DNA from: G963663315 sp963665165
GTDB taxonomy: Bacteria > Pseudomonadota > Gammaproteobacteria > Arenicellales > Poriferihabitantaceae
Assembly: GCA_963665165.1 (NCBI GenBank)
Contig: OY761989.1
Span: 2,108,001-2,172,000, forward strand
Length of the DNA stretch: 64,000 bases
Direction: 5' to 3'
The position numbers and the translations under genes were made by a program. Every line of letters begins with the position of its first letter. Position 1 is the first letter of the stretch. The notes under the pieces are model-generated. The model made no database searches. It was not told the origin of the DNA and was given only the letters and a program-made list of their open reading frames with translations. Below are positions 34,976-43,739 of the stretch, piece after piece.

Positions 34976-37423
34976 TCAATGGGCCGTAACACCCGATTGG
35001 GTTTCCTCCGACTTCAACCGTTTTCCTTTCGCGGATTCCGGTTTGCCTTCGATTTCATCGTCGGAAAGTGTTTTCGGGACATGCTCCAGCGCAAGCTCGA
35101 TCACTTGATCGATCCCGTTAACCGGTCTTATATCGAGATTCTGCCTGACTTTTATCGGAATCTCCGGCAAATCCCGGATATTCTCGTATGGAATGACCGC
35201 TGTCCGGATGCCGGCGCGATGAGCGGCAAGCAGTTTTTCCTTCAACCCGCCAATCGGCAGCACTTCCCCGCGCAGGGTGATTTCCCCGGTCATGGCCACC
35301 GTGGACAATGCGGGAATGCCGGTCAGCGCGGACACAATGGAAGTGCACATGCCCACCCCGGCGCTCGGACCATCCTTCGGTGTGGCGCCCTCGGGAACAT
35401 GGACATGAATATCCTTTTTTTCGTAAAACGAGGAGTCGATGCCCCACTGCCTGGAGCGGCTGCGTACGACGCTGATGGCGGCCTTGATGGATTCCTGCAT
35501 GACATCGCCGAGTTTTCCGGTATACAAATGCTTGCCCTTGCCCGGCATTACGACCGCTTCGATAGTCAGCAGTTCTCCCCCCACTTCGGTCCAGGCCAGT
35601 CCGCTGACCTGGCCGACCTTGTTGTGTTCTTCGATCTCGTTCCTCCGGAATCGCTTCACGCCCAGATACTTTTTGAGGCTGCCGGGAGCGATATGCACCT
35701 TCCTTGTGGATTTTTTCAATAAAAGCTCTTTCACCACCTTGCGATAGATTTTGGATATCTCACGCTCCAGATTTCGCACCCCCGCCTCACGAGTGTACGA
35801 TTTTATGATCTCTTTTACCGAATTGGTTGAAATCAGCACCTCGCTTTCCTTCAGTCCATGGTTCTTTCTCTGTTTCGGCAGAAGGTAGAGATTGGCAATT
35901 TCGAGTTTTTCCTCATCCGTATAGCCGGAAATCCGGATGACTTCCATCCGGTCCAGCAGTGGGCCGGGGATATTCAGGGTATTGGCCGTGGCGATGAACA
36001 TGACGTTGGAAAGGTCATAATCCACCTCGAGATAGTGGTCCCCGAACTTGTGGTTTTGTTCGGGGTCCAGCACTTCGAGCAGCGCCGAAGACGGGTCCCC
36101 TCTGAAGTCCATCGACATCTTGTCCACCTCATCCAGCATGAACAATGGATTCCTGGTTTTCACTTTGGCCAGATTCTGGATAATCTTGCCCGGCATGGAC
36201 CCGATGTAGGTTCTCCGGTGACCGCGAATTTCCGCTTCGTCACGCACGCCGCCAAGAGACATCCGAATGAATTTCCGGTTGGTCGCCCTGGCAATCGACT
36301 CACCGAGGGAGGTTTTCCCGACACCGGGCGGACCGACCAGACACAGGATCGCAGACCTGGATTTCTTCACCCGTTTTTGTACGGCCAGATACTCAAGGAT
36401 GCGGTCTTTCACCTTCTCCAGGCCATAATGGTCGTCATCCAGCACCTTCTGCGATTTCATCAGGTCCCTGGAAATTCTTGAACTCGACTTCCAGGGAACG
36501 GCCAGCAACCAGTCTATATAATTCCTGACTACAGTCGCTTCAGCCGACATCGGGGACATCATTCTCAGCTTTTTCAATTCCCCCTCGGCTTTCTCCATCG
36601 CCTCCCCGGGCATGCCCGACTGCTTGATTTTCGTCGCCAGTTCATCGCTTTCGCCAACACCGCCGTTCTCATCGATATCACCGAGTTCCTTGTGAATGGC
36701 CTTGATCTGTTCGTTCAAATAATATTCGCGCTGGCTTTTTTCCATCTGCTTCTTGACGCGGGTCCGGATCCGTTTCTCGATTTGCAGTAAATCAATCTCG
36801 GAATCCATCACGCCGAAGATATGCTCCAGTCGCTTCCAGGGATCGAATATCTCCAGAATTTCCTGTTTCTCCTCGTTTTTCAGGTTCAGATGCGCCGCAA
36901 TGGTATCACCGACCCGGCCGAGATTATCAATGCCATTCAACGAGGTCAGAATTTCAGGGGGGATCTTGGAATTCAACTTGACGTATTTCTCGAATTCGGC
37001 CGTCACCGTCCGCAGCAGCACATCCGATTCACGGGTCGCGATCAGCCTGTCCTCAACCAGACCGGCTTCAGCCGCGAAACAATCGTCTTCGGAAGCGCCT
37101 CCACTGACATATCGAACAATCCGGGCGCGCTGCTCACCTTCCACCAGAACCTTGACCGCCCCGTCCGGCATTTTCAGCATTTGCAGTATCGAAGCCACCG
37201 TGCCGGTGTCATAAATATCCTCAATCCCCGGATTATCCTGGTCTGCCGATTTTTGCGCGACCAGCAGGATATTCTTGCCGCTCTGCATGGCAATTTCCAG
37301 AGCCCTGATGGATTTCACCCGACCCACGAACAACGGGATCACCATATGGGGAAAAACAACCACATCCCTCAGCGGCAATACCGGGAGCTCAAGAAGATTG
37401 TCTTTGAAAGTCGGATCAGTCAT
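34976..37423 (-). CDS. lon: ATP-dependent protease Lon (LonA)
   Basis: Lon is the soluble AAA+ protease that degrades damaged and regulatory proteins. The 815-residue protein has the N-terminal substrate domain (LPVLPLRDVVVFPHMVIPLFV), a coiled-coil linker, Walker A GPPGVGKTSLGESIA, Walker B MLDEVDKM, and the protease domain with catalytic serine in PKDGPSAGVGM and lysine in GGLKEKLLAAHRAG. The start follows a 185-bp gap after soxG. That gap holds a TATAAT on the minus strand (37549-37554) but I found no convincing -35 or sigma32 element. Confidence 0.97.
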   Translation of the reverse strand: MTDPTFKDNLLELPVLPLRDVVVFPHMVIPLFVGRVKSIRALEIAMQSGKNILLVAQKSADQDNPGIEDIYDTGTVASILQMLKMPDGAVKVLVEGEQRARIVRYVSGGASEDDCFAAEAGLVEDRLIATRESDVLLRTVTAEFEKYVKLNSKIPPEILTSLNGIDNLGRVGDTIAAHLNLKNEEKQEILEIFDPWKRLEHIFGVMDSEIDLLQIEKRIRTRVKKQMEKSQREYYLNEQIKAIHKELGDIDENGGVGESDELATKIKQSGMPGEAMEKAEGELKKLRMMSPMSAEATVVRNYIDWLLAVPWKSSSRISRDLMKSQKVLDDDHYGLEKVKDRILEYLAVQKRVKKSRSAILCLVGPPGVGKTSLGESIARATNRKFIRMSLGGVRDEAEIRGHRRTYIGSMPGKIIQNLAKVKTRNPLFMLDEVDKMSMDFRGDPSSALLEVLDPEQNHKFGDHYLEVDYDLSNVMFIATANTLNIPGPLLDRMEVIRISGYTDEEKLEIANLYLLPKQRKNHGLKESEVLISTNSVKEIIKSYTREAGVRNLEREISKIYRKVVKELLLKKSTRKVHIAPGSLKKYLGVKRFRRNEIEEHNKVGQVSGLAWTEVGGELLTIEAVVMPGKGKHLYTGKLGDVMQESIKAAISVVRSRSRQWGIDSSFYEKKDIHVHVPEGATPKDGPSAGVGMCTSIVSALTGIPALSTVAMTGEITLRGEVLPIGGLKEKLLAAHRAGIRTAVIPYENIRDLPEIPIKVRQNLDIRPVNGIDQVIELALEHVPKTLSDDEIEGKPESAKGKRLKSEETQSGVTAH

Positions 37424-37608
37424 TTTCAGTTTTCAGCCATTTCCGTTCGATTACCCAATAATCAGGAGATTTCGCTGGCCTTGTCCAGCCAGTCAGGAGC
37501 GCTCCGGGCACTCACCGGAACGTACCCTGATCGGTTCAAGGATAACATATTATAATCCGTGATGACCGTCTTTTGCCCGGCCCGGGGAAATTTCATCGAC
37601 AAACCGGC

Positions 37609-38202
37609 TCACCGGACCTCTGCGCCGAACTGTCCGGCAACTTCGATAAATCCCTGCCACAGAGATAACGCAAACCCCCGGGGAATAAATACCTCATAGC
37701 CCGATGGCGACCGCCACAGAGTCACTCCGACATGGTGCAGGACCGAAGAGGCTACCGAACCGACCGGAAACGCGGATTCGCGCAGGTCGAGCGGCAGGAA
37801 CCGATTGAGGAATTCCGCCGCGTCCGGTCCGGTAATCCGGAGCCGGGTCCTGGAGTGTGAAATATCGAGGGCGGTTCCCTGTCCGGCGTCCATATCCGGC
37901 GCCCGAACGCCGGATAACCACCACTTCAAGGGTTCGACCCGTAGCGCGGCGCCTGTAGCCGACGACACGGACCGGCACGGCGCTGGCGCCTGATCGGCCC
38001 CGATTGCGTCCGCGACCCGTTTTCCAACCGGCTCCACCGTATCCGGCCAGGCCGCGACCTGATGCAATACCAGGCCGGGAACCTCCTGGAGAACGACCCC
38101 CGGTTCGCCGTCAGCGCCCAGGGCGCCGAATTTGCCGACATCATAATGCCCGGCCAGCGCCGATGCGCGCAGCGGTTCGACCGCATCCACCTGTTCAGCC
38201 AT
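37609..38202 (-). CDS. soxG: Sarcosine oxidase gamma subunit SoxG
   Basis: This is the small gamma subunit of the heterotetrameric sarcosine oxidase, structurally a GcvT-like partner of the alpha subunit. ATG 38202 gives 197 residues beginning MAEQVDAVEPLRASAL and overlaps the soxA stop by 8 bp. Recognisable segments are ALDISHSRTRLRITGPDAAEFLNRFLPLDL and SSVLHHVGVTLWR. The longer open frame upstream lies inside soxA. It is the last gene of the soxBDAG transcript. Confidence 0.9.
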   Translation of the reverse strand: MAEQVDAVEPLRASALAGHYDVGKFGALGADGEPGVVLQEVPGLVLHQVAAWPDTVEPVGKRVADAIGADQAPAPCRSVSSATGAALRVEPLKWWLSGVRAPDMDAGQGTALDISHSRTRLRITGPDAAEFLNRFLPLDLRESAFPVGSVASSVLHHVGVTLWRSPSGYEVFIPRGFALSLWQGFIEVAGQFGAEVR

Positions 38203-41197
38203 GCATTCTCCCCCCGTCCGGGTCATACATGTGCGGCGAAATGATTTCCACCTCGACGTTTCCCTCGCGTACCGGGTCGGCGGCAATCACCGTTTTACCC
38301 TGCCAGGCCGCCGCCCCCCCTGAAATGAATCCCAACCCGATCCAGTGCCCCATGGACGGTGAATGGGTGACGGCGGTAATCCAGCCTTCCCCCATTCCTG
38401 AAACCGTATCCTGCGCACACAGTATGGCGCCTGCATTAAAGGTCTGGCTGGTGTCCCTGGGCTGGATACCCACCAGTTTCGGACGATCTTCGCGCACCAG
38501 TTCGGGCCGGGTTCGCAGCGCGCTGCCGATAAACGACTTGTTCGGCGATGCCATTCGGCCCAGACCGGCATCGTCTATGGTAACCCGGCCATCCAGTTCG
38601 ACACCGGTGACATGGCCTTTTTCGATCCGCATGGCGCCCAGCGCTTCTGTCCCGTACAGACAGCCGCCGAGCGGCCCGGCGGCGTCCCACAGCCGGCCCA
38701 TCGCCGCCGTGGCATAGTCCGCGGGCACATATACCTCGAACGCCATCTCGCCAGAGAAACTGATGCGGGCAATCCGGCAGGGAATTCCCCCCGCCAGGGT
38801 CGTCTCGACCACCCCCATGAACGGCAGGCGGTCATTGGACACGGCTCCAGCCTGTGCGACACAGCTTTCCAGGACATCCCGTGAGCGGGGACCGGCCACC
38901 GCACAACCGGCCCATTGCTCGGAAACGGAAGTCACGTGAACCCGCAGGCCCTGCCAGCGGGTCTGCAGCAACTCTTCGAGGAACACCATCACCTTTGCCG
39001 CATGCGCGGTCGTCGTAGTCATGAAATACTCCGTTTCGGCAAGGCGCCAGGTCGTTCCATCATCCATGACCAGCCCGTCATCCCTCAGCATGATGCCGTA
39101 TCTCGCCTTGCCGACAGGCAGTTTGGCAAAAGGATTGGTATAGATGCGATTGAGAAATTCGGTCGCGTCCGGGCCTTGCACGGCAATCTTTCCCAAAGAG
39201 GTCACATCGCACAGACCGACGCGGTTGCGGGTGGTTTCAGTCTCCCGGACATAGGCTTCACCGATTCCTTCCCCCGCCCGCGCAAAATACCAGGGGCGAT
39301 GCCACAGCCCCGCCATCGTCATCGTGGCGCCGTGTTCGAGATTCCAGTCGTGCATCGGTGTGCGGCGCAGCGGCCTGAAGTGTTCCCCCACATTCCGGCC
39401 AGTCAGCGCGCCGAGCGAAACCGGAGTATAAGGAGGCCTGAAAACGGTCGTGCCCACCTCCGGAATATCCTTGCCGAGCGCTTCCGCCATCAGCGCCAGA
39501 CCGATGAGATTACCGACCTTGCCGCCGTCGGTCGCCATCCCCAGTGTGGTATATCGTTTCAGATGCTCAACCGAGACGAAACCCTCCTTGTGCGCGAGCC
39601 GCACATCATCGGTGGTCACGTCATGCTGCGGATCGACCAGGCTTTTTTGCCTGCCTTCAGGCGTCCTGACCTCGTACAGCGGCTGGATCGGGTTGATCCA
39701 GCCACCGGCTTTGGGCTGCGCTTTCCGGCGTGTCGAACAGCCGAGTTGCCGGGCTGCCCGGGCGCCTGCCGAGTGGCCGGAGTTGAGGCATGCGTCCGTA
39801 TTCCATACTCCGGCCGCGGCTCCCGCCATGTAGATCGGTTCACTGCATTCAGGCGCGACGAAGCAGGCCTGGTCCTGATTCCACACCGGCTTCACGCCGC
39901 GATGCGACATCAGGTTGATCACCGGTGACCAGCCGCCGGACACCAGCGCCAGGTCACAGGATTCAGATCCCTTCCTGACCCAGCCGGATTCAGCCACCGC
40001 CGCAAAATCCAGCGACTCGGTACGACCAGAGCCGCGCGCCTTGAGCGGAGCGCACCGTGTATCCAGTCCGACGCCGCTATCGCCCAGCATCGCCATCATC
40101 GACTCGGGAACCACCGTCCGCACGTCATGCAGCGTCACACTCGCGCCGGCCCGTGAAAGCGCCGCCGCGGACGAATAGGCGGAATCGTTGTTGGTCGCAA
40201 CTACGATTCTCTGCCCCGGCAAAATGCCATACCGGTTCAGATAGGCAACGCCTGCGCTTACGGTCATCACGCCGGGCAGGTCATTGTTGCCAAACGCGAC
40301 CTGCCGCTCGATGGCGCCGGTCGCCAGAATGGTCTGGCGAGCGCGGATCGTCCAGAAGCGCTGGCGGGGACTGTGCGGATCCGGCGCCGCGATATGGTCG
40401 GTCACCCTTTCCAGCAATCCCGCGGTACCGTAGTCATACAGGCCGAAAACAGTCGTCCGGGTCATCACCCGGGCGCCGGCCTTTTCCAGTCTGGCAATCA
40501 ATCCGGCCCGCTTCTTTTCGGATTCCCGGTCGGACCGGTTCAGGAAATCCCCGCCCGGCTCGCAATCCTGTTCGACCAGCAGGACATCGAGCCCGGCTTT
40601 GGCGCAAACCAGCGCGGCAGACAGGCCGGCCGGGCCCGCCCCCACCACCAGAACATCGCAAAAACCGTGCGCGTGATCATAACTGTCCGGGTCGGGTTGT
40701 CTCGACGCCGTACCCATGCCGGCGGCCCTGCGGATGATTTTTTCACATTGCATCCAGAAACCGGTACCGCCGCCCCAACCTTTTGGCAAGCCTTTGATTC
40801 GCGGCCCCATGAATGTCTTGTAGTAGAATCCGGCGGAAAAAAACCGGCTGAACAGATTGTTTACCGACCCGATATCATACCGCACACTGGGCCATGCGTT
40901 CTGGCCGGTCGCAACCAGTCCCGAATACAGTTCCTGCATGGTCGCCTTCACGTTCGGCTCCCGCCGGGCGCCCTCACCAACGGTCACAATGGCGCCGGAC
41001 TCCTCGACGCCGGCGGACATGATGCCGCGGGGACGGTGGTATTTGAAACTCCGGCCCAAAACCATCTGGTTATTGGCCAGCAACGCAGAAGCCAGGGTAT
41101 CGCCGTCAAAACCGGTCATGTCTTTCCCGTCCCAGGAAAACCGGATCGCCTTTTCGCGATTGACGCGCCCCCCTTCCGGCAATCTTTGCGCGGTCAT
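38195..41197 (-). CDS. soxA: Sarcosine oxidase alpha subunit SoxA
   Basis: The alpha subunit binds NAD and tetrahydrofolate and channels the sarcosine methyl group into methylene-tetrahydrofolate. The 1000-residue protein has an N-terminal ferredoxin-like domain (about residues 10-100), an FAD/NAD-type disulfide-oxidoreductase fold with VVGAGPAGLSAALVCAKAG near residue 190, and a C-terminal aminomethyltransferase (GcvT) domain starting around residue 610 (RRTPMHDWNLEHGA). It overlaps soxD and soxG at either end, so stoichiometric translation is likely. Confidence 0.96.
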   Translation of the reverse strand: MTAQRLPEGGRVNREKAIRFSWDGKDMTGFDGDTLASALLANNQMVLGRSFKYHRPRGIMSAGVEESGAIVTVGEGARREPNVKATMQELYSGLVATGQNAWPSVRYDIGSVNNLFSRFFSAGFYYKTFMGPRIKGLPKGWGGGTGFWMQCEKIIRRAAGMGTASRQPDPDSYDHAHGFCDVLVVGAGPAGLSAALVCAKAGLDVLLVEQDCEPGGDFLNRSDRESEKKRAGLIARLEKAGARVMTRTTVFGLYDYGTAGLLERVTDHIAAPDPHSPRQRFWTIRARQTILATGAIERQVAFGNNDLPGVMTVSAGVAYLNRYGILPGQRIVVATNNDSAYSSAAALSRAGASVTLHDVRTVVPESMMAMLGDSGVGLDTRCAPLKARGSGRTESLDFAAVAESGWVRKGSESCDLALVSGGWSPVINLMSHRGVKPVWNQDQACFVAPECSEPIYMAGAAAGVWNTDACLNSGHSAGARAARQLGCSTRRKAQPKAGGWINPIQPLYEVRTPEGRQKSLVDPQHDVTTDDVRLAHKEGFVSVEHLKRYTTLGMATDGGKVGNLIGLALMAEALGKDIPEVGTTVFRPPYTPVSLGALTGRNVGEHFRPLRRTPMHDWNLEHGATMTMAGLWHRPWYFARAGEGIGEAYVRETETTRNRVGLCDVTSLGKIAVQGPDATEFLNRIYTNPFAKLPVGKARYGIMLRDDGLVMDDGTTWRLAETEYFMTTTTAHAAKVMVFLEELLQTRWQGLRVHVTSVSEQWAGCAVAGPRSRDVLESCVAQAGAVSNDRLPFMGVVETTLAGGIPCRIARISFSGEMAFEVYVPADYATAAMGRLWDAAGPLGGCLYGTEALGAMRIEKGHVTGVELDGRVTIDDAGLGRMASPNKSFIGSALRTRPELVREDRPKLVGIQPRDTSQTFNAGAILCAQDTVSGMGEGWITAVTHSPSMGHWIGLGFISGGAAAWQGKTVIAADPVREGNVEVEIISPHMYDPDGGRMHG

Positions 41198-41502
41198 TTC
41201 TCCGTTTCCCCGGACGTTCCGGACTGCTTCGCCAGTACCCTGGCGATTCCGTCATGGGCAGGGCGTACAGACTGGATCCGGTGAGTCAGGGTATCGCGCT
41301 CCACGATCAGCCACATACGGCAGCCATGGACATGATGCCAGGTTTCAGACTGCATACCCCGGATATTGTCGCGCTGAAAGACCGCTTCGCACCACTCGTC
41401 CACCCCGGCGTCCAGTTCAGGCCAGACCACCGAAGCGTCGCCTCCATAGCCGAATTCGGAGTGGTCGCGCTCTCCGCAAAACGGGCAATCGATTCGGATC
41501 AT
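41194..41502 (-). CDS. soxD: Sarcosine oxidase delta subunit SoxD
   Basis: The delta subunit is a small zinc protein of heterotetrameric sarcosine oxidase. ATG 41502 gives 102 residues starting MIRIDCPFCGERDHSEFGYGG. The zinc ligands are the CPFC pair near the N-terminus and the histidines in WHHVHGCRMW. It begins 10 bp after soxB ends and overlaps soxA by 4 bp. The longer frame upstream runs into soxB. Confidence 0.95.
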   Translation of the reverse strand: MIRIDCPFCGERDHSEFGYGGDASVVWPELDAGVDEWCEAVFQRDNIRGMQSETWHHVHGCRMWLIVERDTLTHRIQSVRPAHDGIARVLAKQSGTSGETEK

Positions 41503-41512
41503 GATCGCAACC

Positions 41513-42778
41513 TCAACCGTGCAGTTTCGGATCCGGACCGGCGCCGCGCTCATCAATGACGACCCCCCGCCTGAACCGCCCGAGATCGAAGTGTTCAATC
41601 ACCGGGGCGGGCCTGTCGTTGGCGATCAGGTCGGCAAAATACCAGCCGGAGGCGGGACTGGCCTTGAATCCGCCATAGTTCCAGCCTGCATTGAGATAGA
41701 GGTTGCTGATCGGGGTTTTGCAGATGAAAGGCGAACCGTCCATCGACATGTCCATCACCCCCGCCCAGTGCCTGAGCAGGCGAATCCGTCCGAGACATGG
41801 CAGAATGGAAGTCGCGCACTCCGCCACATCCTGGACAATCGGCAGGTTGCCCCGCTGGGCATAGGATTTATACCAGTCCAGATCGCCGCCGAACACCATG
41901 CCGCCCTTGTCCGACTGCGAGATGTAAAAATGCGCGCCACCCACCCCGAACACCACCACCTGATCGAGCAGGGGCTTGATCGGTTCGGATACGAAGGCTT
42001 GCAGCAAGTGGGTTTCGACCGGCAGTTTGCCAAGCCCGGCCATCTGCCAGAGTCGGGAAGTATTCCCGGCCACGGCGAATCCCACCTTTTTCGCTGCTAT
42101 GCCGCCCCTGGAGGTTTCCAGCGCAGTGACCTTCCCGTCCACCCGGGTCACCCCGGTGACTTCGCAGTTCTGGATAATATCGACCCCCTGCATATCCGCC
42201 GCGCGGGCGTAGCCCCAGGCAACCGCGTCATGACGGGCGTTGCCGGCGCGCTTTTGCACCGCGGCGCCGACAATCGGGAAACGGGCATTCTCATAATTCA
42301 GATGGGGAATTTTCCTCTTCAGGGTCGCCAGGTCCCAAAGCTCACCGTCCGAGCCGGTCAGGCGCATCGTATTGTATCGTCTCGCAGCGCCGTCGCGGGC
42401 AGCGGGGGTATGTAACAGGGAGACATGATGCCTCTGGGAAAACATCACGTTGTAGTTCAATTCATGACTCAGGTTTTCCCATAGTTCGAGCGAGTGCTCA
42501 TAAAACGCCCGGTTGCCCGGCATCATGTAATTGGAACGGACGATCGTCGTATTCCGCCCCGCGTTGCCTCCGCCGAGCCAACCCTTGTCCAGCACCGCGA
42601 CATTCCGGATACCATGATTCCGGGCCAGATAGCAGGCCGTCGCAAGACCGTGCAGGCCAGCGCCCACGATCACCACCTCGTAGGCTTTCTTGGGTTCAGG
42701 GTCACGCCATTGACGGCTCCAACCCTTTTGGCCGTTCAATCCATTTTTAAACACCGCCCACGCGGAATAACGGGTCAT
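41513..42778 (-). CDS. soxB: Sarcosine oxidase beta subunit SoxB
   Basis: The beta subunit carries the catalytic FAD and FMN and oxidises sarcosine to glycine, producing hydrogen peroxide. The 421-residue protein has the dinucleotide loop VVIVGAGLHGLATACYLARNHG at residues about 33-54, and LDKGWLGGGNAGRNTTIVRSNY with the usual flavin contacts. The C-terminal half contains the GVMDMSMDGSPFICKTPI motif of this family. It is first in the operon; 42779-42957 would hold the promoter on the minus strand, but none is obvious. Confidence 0.95.
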   Translation of the reverse strand: MTRYSAWAVFKNGLNGQKGWSRQWRDPEPKKAYEVVIVGAGLHGLATACYLARNHGIRNVAVLDKGWLGGGNAGRNTTIVRSNYMMPGNRAFYEHSLELWENLSHELNYNVMFSQRHHVSLLHTPAARDGAARRYNTMRLTGSDGELWDLATLKRKIPHLNYENARFPIVGAAVQKRAGNARHDAVAWGYARAADMQGVDIIQNCEVTGVTRVDGKVTALETSRGGIAAKKVGFAVAGNTSRLWQMAGLGKLPVETHLLQAFVSEPIKPLLDQVVVFGVGGAHFYISQSDKGGMVFGGDLDWYKSYAQRGNLPIVQDVAECATSILPCLGRIRLLRHWAGVMDMSMDGSPFICKTPISNLYLNAGWNYGGFKASPASGWYFADLIANDRPAPVIEHFDLGRFRRGVVIDERGAGPDPKLHG

Positions 42779-42955
42779 GCTCTAATCGGTCTCTTTTACT
42801 GAATGGGATTGCAAGTCCTGGCGATTGCTTTTCGACCAGGGTGGACAGCCAAACCTGCCATGCGGAGTGTACCGTACTCGCTGTCTGTAATCCAAGAAAA
42901 GTTCACATCCCGGAGTCATTCGACCAGGGCAACCGGACTGCCCGATTGATTCCAT

Positions 42956-42966
42956 TTTGCTATAAT
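42956..42966 (+). promoter_or_regulatory. Extended -10 promoter upstream of the 43012 gene
   Basis: A consensus TATAAT (42961-42966) is preceded by TG at the extended -10 position (TTTTGCTATAAT). No good -35 is seen at 17 bp, as is usual for extended -10 promoters. It lies about 45 bp before the GTG start at 43012. Confidence 0.6.
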
Positions 42967-43011
42967 GCCTGCAATCGAAGCCCTTGCTGCCCCTGACCGG
43001 TTCGAATCGAC

Positions 43012-43701
43012 GTGCTTTCCTTGCGCAAACAGTTGGATACCCTTTCCAGAGCCGTGCTGTCGAAGGATACCTGGAAGACGCTGGCGGATTATACCGGGCT
43101 GGGCGGCGGCCGCAGCGCCCGGCCAATCACAAACCCTGAAGCGCTGGCGGCATTTCTCAAATCCAGGGCCAGCCATGTGGCGCAGACTTCATTGTACGGC
43201 TACCTCAAGACCCGGGCCGGAACCCGGTTCCCGGAAATGTTCGAAAACCCGAATCTGCTGCTTGCGATGAATATGGCCAAATGGCAGATCTGGCTGGCCT
43301 GTTTGTCCGACCTGACCGTCTATATCGGCGGGCTGATCCGGCACAGGACGCGACTGGATAATGAACAGGTCAGCCAGTTGCTCGGTCGAGCGGTCGATTC
43401 GATCCTGGACGAAACCGGATTGCCCGCGGACGCCCCGGAAGAATTCCCGGATACGGTCGAAAGATTGAAAATAAGGGTGGCGAATATCGACTATTCCTCC
43501 GTTTCCGATGATGAATTCGCCTTTTCGGAAAGCCCGGAGGCGTTGTTCAGATGGGCGCCAATCGCCGATGAACTGAAAAAACGGGACCGGGTCATCGTCA
43601 GGAACTCCGTTCGTTTTCGCTGGCAGGAGATTCGCAGGAGCGCCCGCAAACTGCTTGAAGCTGAAAAACTGGCCGCGGTCGATGCTTCCCGCAATGTCTG
43701 A
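43012..43701 (+). CDS. Conserved-looking hypothetical protein
   Basis: I do not recognise this 229-residue protein. It begins at GTG 43012 (LSLRKQLDTLSRAVLSKDTWKTLADYTG) and is largely helical, with charged C-terminal helices (RFRWQEIRRSARKLLEAEKLAAV). It has no signal peptide and no convincing membrane segment; WQIWLACLSDLTVYIGGLI near residue 92 is the most hydrophobic stretch. Codon usage looks native. It precedes the amidase by 38 bp and probably shares its transcript. Confidence 0.7.
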   Translation: MLSLRKQLDTLSRAVLSKDTWKTLADYTGLGGGRSARPITNPEALAAFLKSRASHVAQTSLYGYLKTRAGTRFPEMFENPNLLLAMNMAKWQIWLACLSDLTVYIGGLIRHRTRLDNEQVSQLLGRAVDSILDETGLPADAPEEFPDTVERLKIRVANIDYSSVSDDEFAFSESPEALFRWAPIADELKKRDRVIVRNSVRFRWQEIRRSARKLLEAEKLAAVDASRNV

Positions 43702-43739
43702 TCGAGCCGGTCAACCGTTCGATCAACCGATGGCCAGCC

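Noticed and set aside
34711..34992. 93-codon minus-strand ORF between lon and hupB
   Set aside because: It has no ribosome-binding site or homology and covers the region expected to hold the hupB promoter.
37424..37608. Heat-shock (sigma32) promoter for lon
   Set aside because: A CTTGAA-like element can be found, but no matching -10 at suitable spacing; not listed as a feature.
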